From Pandoraea cepalis (GTDB taxonomy: Bacteria; Pseudomonadota; Gammaproteobacteria; Burkholderiales; Burkholderiaceae), in the NCBI RefSeq assembly GCF_902459665.1, contig NZ_CABPSL010000022.1, positions 1 through 64,000 of the forward strand: DNA of 64,000 nucleotides, read 5' to 3'. The notes below the pieces were generated by a model, which was given only the letters and a program-made list of their open reading frames with translations, was not told the origin of the DNA and did no database searches. Each line of letters begins with the position of its first letter. Position 1 is the stretch's first letter. The position numbers and the translations under genes were made by a program. Positions 17,506 through 25,703 of this stretch are shown in pieces.

Positions 17506-18336
17506 ATGGAACGCATCGAACATCACGCCAGCTTTGATGGTTGGCAGGACGTTTATCAGCATGAATCCACGACGCTCGGTTGCACGATGAAGGTCGGCGT
17601 CTATCTGCCTCCGCAGGCACAGCACAGCAAGGTGCCGGTGCTGTACTGGCTTTCAGGCCTCACCTGCACCGAGCAGAACTTCATCACCAAGTCCGCCGTC
17701 CAGCGCTACGCAGCCGAACATGGCATTGCCGTCGTCGCGCCCGATACCAGCGCACGCGGCGAAGGCGTTGCCGACGATCCCGCCTATGACCTCGGACAGG
17801 GGGCGGGTTTCTACGTCAACGCCACGCAGGAACCCTGGGCTGCGAATCATCGGATGTATGACTACGTGGTGCAGGAACTACCGGCGCTGATCGAGGCCCA
17901 CTTTCCCGTGACGGCGGAGCGGAGCATCAGCGGCCATTCCATGGGCGGGCATGGCGCCCTGGTCATCGCCCTGCGCAACCCGGGCCGTTATCGAAGCGTC
18001 TCGGCCTTCTCGCCCATCGTCGCGCCCACCCAGGTTCCCTGGGGACACAAGGCCTTCGAGGCGTACCTGGGCAGCGACCGGGAGGCGTGGAAGCAGTACG
18101 ACACCGTGGAGCTGATTCGCACCGTGCAGGAGCGTCTGCCGCTGCTGGTGGATCAGGGCTTGGGCGACGAGTTCCTGGAGAGTCAGCTTCAGCCCGATCT
18201 GCTGCGCAAAGCCTGCGACGAGACGGGGCACCCGCTCACGTTGAATCTGCGCCCTGGCTACGACCACAGCTACTACTTCATTGCCAGTTTCATTGGCGAG
18301 CATATGGCATACCACGCATCGGCGCTGAAACGCTGA
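17506..18336 (+). CDS. fghA: S-formylglutathione hydrolase
   Basis: Hydrolyses S-formylglutathione to formate and glutathione, completing the pathway begun by AdhC. 276 aa, standard length. The esterase-D fold shows the nucleophile S145 in GHSMGG, the catalytic His near the end (GYDHSYYF, H254) and the conserved WLSGLTCTEQNF and YVNATQEPW blocks. AGGAG precedes the start. It is followed 18 nt later by the NADH dehydrogenase gene. Confidence 0.97.
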   Translation: MERIEHHASFDGWQDVYQHESTTLGCTMKVGVYLPPQAQHSKVPVLYWLSGLTCTEQNFITKSAVQRYAAEHGIAVVAPDTSARGEGVADDPAYDLGQGAGFYVNATQEPWAANHRMYDYVVQELPALIEAHFPVTAERSISGHSMGGHGALVIALRNPGRYRSVSAFSPIVAPTQVPWGHKAFEAYLGSDREAWKQYDTVELIRTVQERLPLLVDQGLGDEFLESQLQPDLLRKACDETGHPLTLNLRPGYDHSYYFIASFIGEHMAYHASALKR

Positions 18337-18354
18337 GAGAGATGAGATCAGGTT

Positions 18355-19662
18355 ATGACAAAGACCTCCAAAAACCGACATCACGTCGTCATTATCGGAG
18401 CGGGCTTCGGCGGGATCGAGGTTGCCAACGAGCTTGCTGGTGCCGAGGTCGATGTGACGATCATCGATCGGCGCAATCATCACCTGTTCCAACCCTTGCT
18501 TTACCAGGTTGCAGGGGCGTCACTTTCGACATCCGAGATCGCATGGCCTATTCGCTATCTCTTCCGCAATCGCCCGGAAGTGAACACCTTGATGGCGGAA
18601 GTGGAAGGCATCGACCAGGACGCGCGTCAGGTCATTCTCAACAATGGCTCACGCCAAACCTACGACACGCTCGTACTCGCGACAGGCGCTACCCATGCCT
18701 ATTTCGGACACGACGAATGGGGGGCTTTTGCGCCGGGGTTGAAGACGCTGGAAGATGCCACGGCCATTCGGGGCCGAATCCTCGCGGCTTTCGAGGAGGC
18801 CGAGCTCACGAGCGATCCTCAGCAGCGTGCCGCGCTGCAGACGTTCGTCATCATCGGTGGTGGTCCCACCGGGGTTGAATTGGCCGGGACCATCGCCGAG
18901 CTTGCACGAGACACGCTGGCGCGTGACTTCCGCTCTATTGACCCGAGCACGTCCCGGGTTGTACTGATCGAGGCGGGCCCGCGTCTGTTGTCGGTCTTTC
19001 CAGAGGATCTTTCGGCCTATACGCGCCAGGCACTCGAAAAGCTCGGGGTCGAGGTCGTGCTGGGTACGCCGGTCACCGAATGCTCGGCCGACGGCGTGGT
19101 GTATGGCGGCAAGCCCCTTTCGGCCAAGACCATCGTCTGGGCCGCAGGGGTCAAGGCGTCTCCCGCGGCTCGCTGGTTGGGTGCTGCGTCTGATCGTGCG
19201 GGTCGAGTGGTCGTTGGTCCCGACCTGACGGTGGCTGGTCGCCCGGAGGTCTTCGCCATCGGCGATACCGCCTCGTGCACTATGGCCGACGGGAAGCCCG
19301 TACCGGGCATCGCCCCGGCCGCCAAACAGCAAGGGAAGTACGTCGCCAACCTCATTGGACGGCGTTTGAAAGGCAAGTCCGCTGACGGGCCTTTCATATA
19401 CCGGCATCAGGGGAACCTGGCCACCATCGGCCGCAGCCTGGCCGTGATTGACATGGGGCGGGTTAAGCTGCGTGGTGCCTTTGCGTGGTGGATCTGGAAG
19501 CTCGCGCATATCTACTTTCTGATCGGTACGCGAAATCGTCTCAGCGTCGCTTTGAGCTGGGTATGGAACCACAGCATCGGCTACCGCGGCTCTCGCATCA
19601 TCATGCATGCGATTGCCGACAAAGAGCCCACAGCGTTGGATAAATCCGGCTCTCTGGATTGA
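18355..19662 (+). CDS. ndh: type II NADH dehydrogenase (FAD-dependent oxidoreductase)
   Basis: 435 aa with two Rossmann dinucleotide motifs: GAGFGG (15-20) for FAD and GGGPTGVELAG for NADH. The NDH-2 features HHLFQPLLYQVA, FAIGDTA and the C-terminal helical region (KLAHIYFLIGTRNRLSVALSW) that binds the membrane surface are present. It probably reoxidises the NADH produced by the formaldehyde dehydrogenases into the quinone pool without pumping protons. It is directly downstream of fghA and likely in the same operon, with rarA 51 nt after. Confidence 0.93.
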   Translation: MTKTSKNRHHVVIIGAGFGGIEVANELAGAEVDVTIIDRRNHHLFQPLLYQVAGASLSTSEIAWPIRYLFRNRPEVNTLMAEVEGIDQDARQVILNNGSRQTYDTLVLATGATHAYFGHDEWGAFAPGLKTLEDATAIRGRILAAFEEAELTSDPQQRAALQTFVIIGGGPTGVELAGTIAELARDTLARDFRSIDPSTSRVVLIEAGPRLLSVFPEDLSAYTRQALEKLGVEVVLGTPVTECSADGVVYGGKPLSAKTIVWAAGVKASPAARWLGAASDRAGRVVVGPDLTVAGRPEVFAIGDTASCTMADGKPVPGIAPAAKQQGKYVANLIGRRLKGKSADGPFIYRHQGNLATIGRSLAVIDMGRVKLRGAFAWWIWKLAHIYFLIGTRNRLSVALSWVWNHSIGYRGSRIIMHAIADKEPTALDKSGSLD

Positions 19663-19713
19663 GGTGCCCACCTTATCGGAACGTCAACTATCAGAAATGC
19701 CAGGGAGAGCAAC

Positions 19714-21027
19714 TTGACCGATCTATTCACGACAAAGCCCAAGCCTCCCTTGGCCGAACTCCTGCGGCCCAAGACGCTGGATGAATTCGTCGGGCAACGG
19801 CACTTGCTCGGCCCCGGCAAGCCGCTGCGTCTCGCGTTCGAGGCGGGCAAGTTGCACTCGTTCATCCTCTGGGGGCCGCCAGGCGTGGGCAAGACCACCC
19901 TGGGGCGCCTGGCCGCCAGTGCGACCGACAGCCGATTCATCGCCATCTCGGCCGTGCTGGCCGGGGTGAAGGACATCCGGCAAGCCATCGACGAGGCCCA
20001 GGCTGAACTGGACAACCATGGTCGATCGACGGTGCTTTTCGTCGATGAGATCCATCGCTTCAACAAGGCGCAGCAGGATGCCCTGCTGCCCCATGTCGAG
20101 TCGGGGCTCCTGACCCTGGTGGGGGGGACGACCGAGCATCCGGGGTTGGCGGTCAATTCCGCACTGCTCTCGCGCGCGCAGGTCTATACCCTCGAACCGC
20201 TGTCCAGCGACGAACTGAACCAGCTCTACGAACGCGCACTGCCGCATCTCCAGGGCGTCAAGTTGGACGCGGACGCGCTGGACCTGCTAAAGGGCTTTGC
20301 CGATGGCGATGGCAGGCGCTTCCTCAATCTGCTTGAGCAGGTGACGAATGCGGCGTCGGGCGCGGGCAAGACCGTGGTCGATGGCGAGTTCGCCAATCTG
20401 TCCACGAGTCCATCGCTGCGCAGGTTCGACAAGGGCGGTGACGAGTTCTACTGGCAGCTCTCAGCCTTCCACAAGTCGCTACGGGGCTCCGACCCCGATG
20501 CGGCCCTGTATTGGCTGGCCCGCATCCTCGACGGCAGCGGCGACGTGAGCCAGGTGACCCGCCGCATGGTGGTGATGGCCAGCGAAGACATCGGCAATGC
20601 CGACCCGCAGGCGCTGCAACTGGCACTCAATGCCGCGCTGGCCTACGACAGGCTGGGCTCACCCGAAGGCGAGATACCGCTGGCCCAGGCGGTGACTTAC
20701 CTCGCTCTGGCCCCCAAGTCGAATGCCGCCTATGCCGCCTGGGATCAGGCCAAGGCATTCGTCAAGCGCAGCGGCTCCCAGGCTGTGCCGCTCCATCTTC
20801 GCAATGCGCCGACGAAGCTGATGAAGCAGATGGGCTATCGCGAAGGCTACCGCTACGCGCATGATGAGCCCAACGGCTATGCCGCTGGGCAAACCTATTT
20901 TCCCGAGGGCGTGGCGCGGCCGGGCTGGTACCAGCCAACGGACAGGGGCGTCGAGCGAAGGCTGGGAGAAAGGCTCACTTGGCTGCGCTCGCTCGATGAC
21001 GCGACGCCGCTAAGCCCGTACACTTGA
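19714..21027 (+). CDS. rarA: replication-associated recombination protein A (RarA/MgsA)
   Basis: An AAA+ ATPase of the clamp-loader class that acts at stalled replication forks. 437 aa from a TTG start at 19714, chosen because AGGGAGAG lies 6 nt upstream and the protein begins in the usual place. Walker A is GPPGVGKT (54-61), Walker B VDEIHRF has D111-E112, and sensor 1 is near GGTTEHP. The C-terminal tetramerisation domain is complete (EGEIPLAQAVTYLALAPKSN, YRYAHDEPNGYAAGQTYFP). As with uvrB this is likely an extra copy of a housekeeping repair gene carried as cargo. Confidence 0.96.
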   Translation: MTDLFTTKPKPPLAELLRPKTLDEFVGQRHLLGPGKPLRLAFEAGKLHSFILWGPPGVGKTTLGRLAASATDSRFIAISAVLAGVKDIRQAIDEAQAELDNHGRSTVLFVDEIHRFNKAQQDALLPHVESGLLTLVGGTTEHPGLAVNSALLSRAQVYTLEPLSSDELNQLYERALPHLQGVKLDADALDLLKGFADGDGRRFLNLLEQVTNAASGAGKTVVDGEFANLSTSPSLRRFDKGGDEFYWQLSAFHKSLRGSDPDAALYWLARILDGSGDVSQVTRRMVVMASEDIGNADPQALQLALNAALAYDRLGSPEGEIPLAQAVTYLALAPKSNAAYAAWDQAKAFVKRSGSQAVPLHLRNAPTKLMKQMGYREGYRYAHDEPNGYAAGQTYFPEGVARPGWYQPTDRGVERRLGERLTWLRSLDDATPLSPYT

Positions 21028-21064
21028 CCGATATCCCCCCCGAAATCGGCCCATCGCTACCTCA

Positions 21065-21113
21065 CGAACTACAGAATAAGAACATGCCAGACGCTTCTCT
21101 CGGTGAATCCTCT
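21065..21113 (+). repeat. duplicated translational leader, copy 1 (nhaA)
   Basis: Matches 22956-23004 at 42 of 49 positions with no gaps. It spans 19 nt before the ATG and the first 10 codons, giving MPDASLGESS here and MPNNSFGESS in copy 2. See the separate finding. Confidence 0.85.
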
Positions 21114-22949
21114 GCGAATATCAGACGGAGTCGAGTTGCCCGCTATCTACGCACTGAGTCCGGGGCGGCGGTGCTGCTGGTGATCGTCACGGTTGTGGCG
21201 CTGGCGTGGGCGAACTCGCCGCTATCCGATGCCTATTTCGGGTTGTGGCACCTGGACGTCGGGTTCAACTTTGGGCCATTGGGCCTGCACATGGATCTGC
21301 ATCACTGGGTCAACGACGGCCTGATGGTCGTCTTCTTCTTCCTGATCGGCCTGGAGGTGCGTCAGGAGTTCGCCCACGGATCGCTCCGGGATCGCAGCCG
21401 TGCCGGTCTCGCCCTGATCGCGGGTGTCGCGGGTGTCGTGCTTCCCGCTCTGGTGTACGTCCTGCTCGTGGGGCTGGCCGGAGGTCAGGGCCTGCACGGG
21501 TGGGGTGCGGTGGTCGGCACCGATACGGCGTTCATGCTGGGCACCCTGGCGATCGTCGGTCCGCGGCTGTCCGGTCAGTTGCGTGTGTTCCTGCTCACCC
21601 TGACCGTGGTCGATGACTTCCTCGCCGTGTCCATCATCGGCATCGTCTATAGCGAGGAGATCCGGGTCGTCCCGTTGTTGATCGCCCTCGCCAGTCTCGT
21701 TGCGCTGTGGTGGCTGGGGCGCACCCGCCAGTGGCGGGCAATGCCGTATGTGCTGATCGTGATCGTGCTGTGGCTCGCAACCCTGTACTCCGGCATCCAT
21801 GCCTCCCTCGCCGGGATGGCCGCGGGGCTGCTGATCCCCGCCTATGCGACGCAACGTCACGGGGTCGTTGCGGCAAGACAACTGTTCCGCGACTTCTGGC
21901 AGTCGCCGAGTGCCGCATCGGCCCGCGCGGTGGACTGCGGGCTGTCCCGGGGTATCTCGGTGAACGAGCGATTGCACGAGTTCCTGCGGTTGCCGACGGC
22001 GCTGCTGATCGTGCCGATCTTCGCCTTGGCGAACGCCGGGGTGGACCTGCGTGGCGGGCTGCTCGCTGAGGCCTTCGGCTCGCCCGTGACCTGGGGCGTC
22101 ATCGCGGGGCTCGTGCTCGGCAAGCTCCTGGGCATCGGGCTCACCACGCTCGTCGCCGTCCGTCTCGGCCTGGGCCGGCTGCCCGAGGGCGTCGGGGTGG
22201 GGAGCGTGTTCGGTGGGGCGGCGCTGTCCGGGATCGGCTTCACCGTGTCGCTGCTGATCATCGGGCTCGCGTTCGGCACGACCTCCGACCTGGGCCGCCA
22301 GGCGACGGTCGGCGTGCTCGTGTCGATGATGCTCGCCACGTTGCTCGGGTGGCTCATCTTCAAGGTTGCCGCTCGCAGGTGGGGTGAGGAGACCGCCGAT
22401 CTGCCGATGGTGCTTGAGCCGCCGGTCGATCCCGAGGTCGATCACATTCGCGGGCCAGAGGACGCGCAGCTCACGCTGGTGGAGTACGTGGACTTCGAGT
22501 GCGAGTACTGTGCGCACGCTACCGGTTCTTGGGAGGATCTGCGCGCCCACTTCGGGGACGACCTGCGGTATGTGGTGCGCCACTTGCCGCACCACCCGCA
22601 TGGGCCGATCGCCGCGCGTGCGTCCGAGGCGGCATCGAATCAGGGGATGTTCTGGCCGTGGCTGGACTTCGTGTTCACCCGTCAGCACGCGCTGGAGCGC
22701 GAGGATCTGATCGGCTACGCCGCAGAGCTTGGGCTCGACGTCGATCGGTTCATCGCGGATCTCGACAGCCCTGCGGTGATCGAGCGTGTCGAGCGCGACC
22801 TCGCCAGTGCGGTCGCCAGCGGTGCGCACGCCACGCCGACGTTCTTCGTCGAGGGTCGCCGCCTGCGCGGCAGCTACGACGCCCGCTCTGTCACCGCAGC
22901 GCTCGAAGCTAGCCGCCGCGGCACCCGAACTCAGGAAGTCCCGTCCTGA
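21084..22949 (+). CDS. nhaA: NhaA Na+/H+ antiporter fused to a thioredoxin/DsbA-like domain
   Basis: Predicted inner-membrane sodium/proton antiporter with an extra redox domain. 621 aa from the ATG at 21084; the frame is open back to 21024 within the rarA end. Residues 12-430 are NhaA-like, with multiple membrane helices and the ion-binding pair D177-D178 (LTVVDDFLAV). From about 445 a DsbA-like thioredoxin fold follows (LTLVEYVDFECEYC) with active site C473-E-Y-C476 and a cis-proline region ATPTFFVEG. This NhaA-thioredoxin architecture is best known from actinobacteria. Codons are very GC-rich compared with rarA. It is preceded and followed by a duplicated leader and sits 25 nt before uvrA. 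Confidence 0.93.
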   Translation: MPDASLGESSANIRRSRVARYLRTESGAAVLLVIVTVVALAWANSPLSDAYFGLWHLDVGFNFGPLGLHMDLHHWVNDGLMVVFFFLIGLEVRQEFAHGSLRDRSRAGLALIAGVAGVVLPALVYVLLVGLAGGQGLHGWGAVVGTDTAFMLGTLAIVGPRLSGQLRVFLLTLTVVDDFLAVSIIGIVYSEEIRVVPLLIALASLVALWWLGRTRQWRAMPYVLIVIVLWLATLYSGIHASLAGMAAGLLIPAYATQRHGVVAARQLFRDFWQSPSAASARAVDCGLSRGISVNERLHEFLRLPTALLIVPIFALANAGVDLRGGLLAEAFGSPVTWGVIAGLVLGKLLGIGLTTLVAVRLGLGRLPEGVGVGSVFGGAALSGIGFTVSLLIIGLAFGTTSDLGRQATVGVLVSMMLATLLGWLIFKVAARRWGEETADLPMVLEPPVDPEVDHIRGPEDAQLTLVEYVDFECEYCAHATGSWEDLRAHFGDDLRYVVRHLPHHPHGPIAARASEAASNQGMFWPWLDFVFTRQHALEREDLIGYAAELGLDVDRFIADLDSPAVIERVERDLASAVASGAHATPTFFVEGRRLRGSYDARSVTAALEASRRGTRTQEVPS

Positions 22950-22955
22950 GCGGGA

Positions 22956-23004
22956 CGAACTACCGGATAAAAACATGCCAAACAATTCTTTCGGTGAATC
23001 CTCT
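22956..23004 (+). repeat. duplicated translational leader, copy 2 (uvrA)
   Basis: The second copy of the 49-bp leader at 21065-21113, again placing the ATG 19 nt in. Neither copy has a strong purine-rich Shine-Dalgarno. Confidence 0.85.
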
Positions 23005-25626
23005 TGTACCGCTGCCGCCAGCGGCATGGTGGAAGTGCGCGGCGCGCGCGAGCACAACCTCAAGGACGTGGATGTCGCCATCCCGCGTAACGCGCTGGTG
23101 GTGTTCTCGGGTGTCTCCGGCTCCGGGAAGTCCTCGCTGGCCTTTGGCACCATCTATGCCGAGGCCCAGCGGCGCTACTTCGAGTCGGTGGCCCCCTATG
23201 CGCGGCGACTGATCGACCAGGCCGGCGTACCGGACGTCGATGCGATCGACGGCCTACCGCCGGCGGTGGCGCTGCAACAGCAGCGGGGCTCCAGCAACGC
23301 GCGTTCCTCTGTGGGCAGTGTGACCACCTTGTCCAGCCTGGTGCGGATGATGTATTCGCGCGCTGGCGCCTACCCAGCCAACCAGCCCATGCTGTACGCC
23401 GAGGATTTTTCGCCCAACACGCCGCAGGGAGCGTGCCCGACCTGCCACGGCCTGGGCCATGTGTACGAGGTGACCGAGGCCAACATGGTGCCCGATCCCT
23501 CCCTGAGCATCCGCGAGCGGGCGATCGCCTCCTGGCCCCCCGCCTGGCAAGGCCAGAACCTGCGCGACATCCTGGTCAGCATGGGCTACGACGTTGACCG
23601 ACCGTGGAAGGACCTGCCGAAGAAGGATCGCGACTGGATTCTGTTCACCGAGGAAACACCGACGGTGCCGGTGTACGCCGGCTTCACGCCTGCCGAGACC
23701 CGCGCCGCGCTCAAACGCAAGATGGAGCCGAGCTACATGGGCACCTTCACCAGCGCCCGACGGTATTTGCTGCACACCTTTGCCAACACCCAGAGCGCGC
23801 TGATGAGAAAGCGCGTGTCCCGGTTCATGGAGGGCAAACCGTGCCCCACCTGCCACGGCAAGCGGCTCAAGCCCGAGGCGCTGTCGGTCACGTTCGCCGG
23901 CGTGGACATCGGCGAGTTCATGCAGATGCCGCTGGATCAGTTGGCGGCCTTGCTCGAACCCATCGCCCAGGGCGATTTCCGCGCCCATGCAGCGGGGGCG
24001 GCTACGGACAAGGAAGCGACCCGACGCGACCGTGCCGAACGCGCGGCCTCCGGCCGCGCCGTCCATGCGGTATCGCCCGACGTGCGCCGCACCTCGGCGC
24101 TATCGGAAGAAAAGCGCCTCGCCGCGCAGCGCCTGGCCGGTGGCGTGATGGCGCGCCTGCGTCAACTGCGTGGGCTGGGTTTGGGTTACCTGACGCTGGA
24201 CCGAGCCACGCCGACGCTTTCGGCCGGCGAGTTGCAACGCCTGCGGTTGGCCACGCAATTGAGTTCCCTGCTGTTCGGCGTCGTGTACGTGCTCGACGAA
24301 CCCTCGGCGGGCCTGCATCCCTCCGACAGCCAGGCCCTGTACGACGCGCTCGACCGGCTGCGCGATGCGGGTAACTCGGTGTTCGTGGTGGAGCACGACC
24401 TTGACCTGATGCGCCGCGCGCAATGGCTGGTCGATGTCGGGCCGGATGCCGGGGAGCGTGGCGGCCGCGTGCTCTACAGCGGCGAACCGGATGGCCTGCG
24501 CAAGATTGCCGAATCGCGTACTGCACGCTACCTGTTCGACGAGATCCCCGCGCCGGGAAGCCGAGCACGCGAAGCGACCGGCTGGCTGGAGCTGCAGGGC
24601 ATTCACCGCCACAACCTGCATGGCGTGGATGCACGCATTCCGCTGGGCGTGCTAACAGCCGTCACGGGTATCTCCGGCTCCGGCAAATCCAGCCTCGTCG
24701 CGCAGGCCCTGCCGGAGTTGGTGCTGCTACACCTGGGCCACGAGCCTGAAGACGATGCGGCCGATAACGCCACCAGTGAAGGGCCGGCCGTGATCGAAGC
24801 GACCGGTGGTCATCTGGCGGGCGACGTGGACGCCATACAGCGCCTGGTGCAGGTGGACCAGAAACCGATTGGGCGCACGCCGCGGTCGAACCTGGCTACC
24901 TACACCGGCCTGTTCGATCATGTACGCAAGCTGTTCGCCGCCACGCCCGATGCGCGACGCCGCCGCTATGACGCCGGACGGTTCTCGTTCAACGTTGCCA
25001 AGGGGCGCTGCGAGACTTGCGAGGGCGAGGGTTTCGTGAGCGTGGAACTGCTGTTCATGCCCAGCGTGTACGCGCCGTGCCCTACGTGCCATGGCGCACG
25101 CTACAACGAGGCCACGCTGAAGGTGCAGTGGAACGGGCGCAACATCGCCGAGGTGTTGCAGATGACCGTGGACGAGGCCAGCGAATTCTTCGAGGGTGAA
25201 GATGCGGTGGCAAGGCCACTGCAACTGCTGCGTGATATCGGACTGGGCTATCTGCGCCTGGGGCAACCGGCCACTGAGCTTTCCGGTGGCGAGGCGCAGC
25301 GCATCAAGCTGGCGACCGAGCTTCAGCGCAGCCAGCGCGGCCGAAGCCTGTACGTGCTCGACGAGCCGACCACCGGACTGCATGCGTCGGATGCCGACCG
25401 GCTGCTGGTGCAGTTGCAGCGCCTGGTCGATGCCGGCAATACCGTGGTGATGATCGAGCACGACATGCGCGCGGTGGCCCAGGCCGACTGGGTGATCGAC
25501 GTGGGGCCGGGCGCGGGCGCTGCCGGCGGCAGCATCGTAGTGGCGGGTTCCCCTCAGCAGGTGGCCCGAACGTCTGGCAGCCGAACCGCTCCGTTCCTTG
25601 CACAGGAGTTGGCGCGGGCCGAGTAG
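22975..25626 (+). CDS. uvrA: UvrA-like ABC ATPase lacking the UvrB-binding domain (class II UvrA)
   Basis: 883 aa, shorter than housekeeping UvrA (about 940). There are two ABC modules: Walker A GVSGSGKS (46-53) with signature LSAGE (415-419), and GISGSGKS (565-572) with LSGGE (769-773). CxxC zinc pairs are in CPTCHGLG, CPTCHGKR, CETCEGEG and CPTCHGAR. After the first Walker A the sequence goes from LPPAVALQQQRGSSNARSSV almost directly to the zinc module, so the UvrB-binding insertion of class I UvrA appears absent. Class II UvrAs are linked to tolerance of DNA-damaging antibiotics and intercalators, so this one may act without UvrB. The start at 22975 is set by the leader repeat; the frame is open further upstream inside nhaA. 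Confidence 0.93.
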   Translation: MPNNSFGESSCTAAASGMVEVRGAREHNLKDVDVAIPRNALVVFSGVSGSGKSSLAFGTIYAEAQRRYFESVAPYARRLIDQAGVPDVDAIDGLPPAVALQQQRGSSNARSSVGSVTTLSSLVRMMYSRAGAYPANQPMLYAEDFSPNTPQGACPTCHGLGHVYEVTEANMVPDPSLSIRERAIASWPPAWQGQNLRDILVSMGYDVDRPWKDLPKKDRDWILFTEETPTVPVYAGFTPAETRAALKRKMEPSYMGTFTSARRYLLHTFANTQSALMRKRVSRFMEGKPCPTCHGKRLKPEALSVTFAGVDIGEFMQMPLDQLAALLEPIAQGDFRAHAAGAATDKEATRRDRAERAASGRAVHAVSPDVRRTSALSEEKRLAAQRLAGGVMARLRQLRGLGLGYLTLDRATPTLSAGELQRLRLATQLSSLLFGVVYVLDEPSAGLHPSDSQALYDALDRLRDAGNSVFVVEHDLDLMRRAQWLVDVGPDAGERGGRVLYSGEPDGLRKIAESRTARYLFDEIPAPGSRAREATGWLELQGIHRHNLHGVDARIPLGVLTAVTGISGSGKSSLVAQALPELVLLHLGHEPEDDAADNATSEGPAVIEATGGHLAGDVDAIQRLVQVDQKPIGRTPRSNLATYTGLFDHVRKLFAATPDARRRRYDAGRFSFNVAKGRCETCEGEGFVSVELLFMPSVYAPCPTCHGARYNEATLKVQWNGRNIAEVLQMTVDEASEFFEGEDAVARPLQLLRDIGLGYLRLGQPATELSGGEAQRIKLATELQRSQRGRSLYVLDEPTTGLHASDADRLLVQLQRLVDAGNTVVMIEHDMRAVAQADWVIDVGPGAGAAGGSIVVAGSPQQVARTSGSRTAPFLAQELARAE

Positions 25627-25657
25627 CTCAGTTCGCTAAATGTTGCCAGCTTTCGCG

Positions 25658-25695
25658 GGGCATTGATCGCCACACGGTGGTGGCGATCAATGCCC
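25658..25695. terminator. long hairpin between convergent uvrA and relaxase genes
   Basis: GGGCATTGATCGCCAC (25658-25673) and its exact complement (25680-25695) give a 16-bp stem with a 6-nt loop, between the uvrA stop (25626) and the relaxase stop (25704). There is no T tract on either side, but stem strength and convergent position favour a bidirectional transcription barrier. Confidence 0.65.
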
Positions 25696-25703
25696 GAATC
25701 GCG

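Noticed and set aside
18649-19671. 340-aa open frame antisense to ndh
   Set aside because: Shadow frame without domain or start signal.
21222-23153. 643-aa open frame antisense to nhaA and uvrA
   Set aside because: Composition dominated by Arg, Gln, Glu and His typical of shadows; the plus-strand genes are unmistakable.
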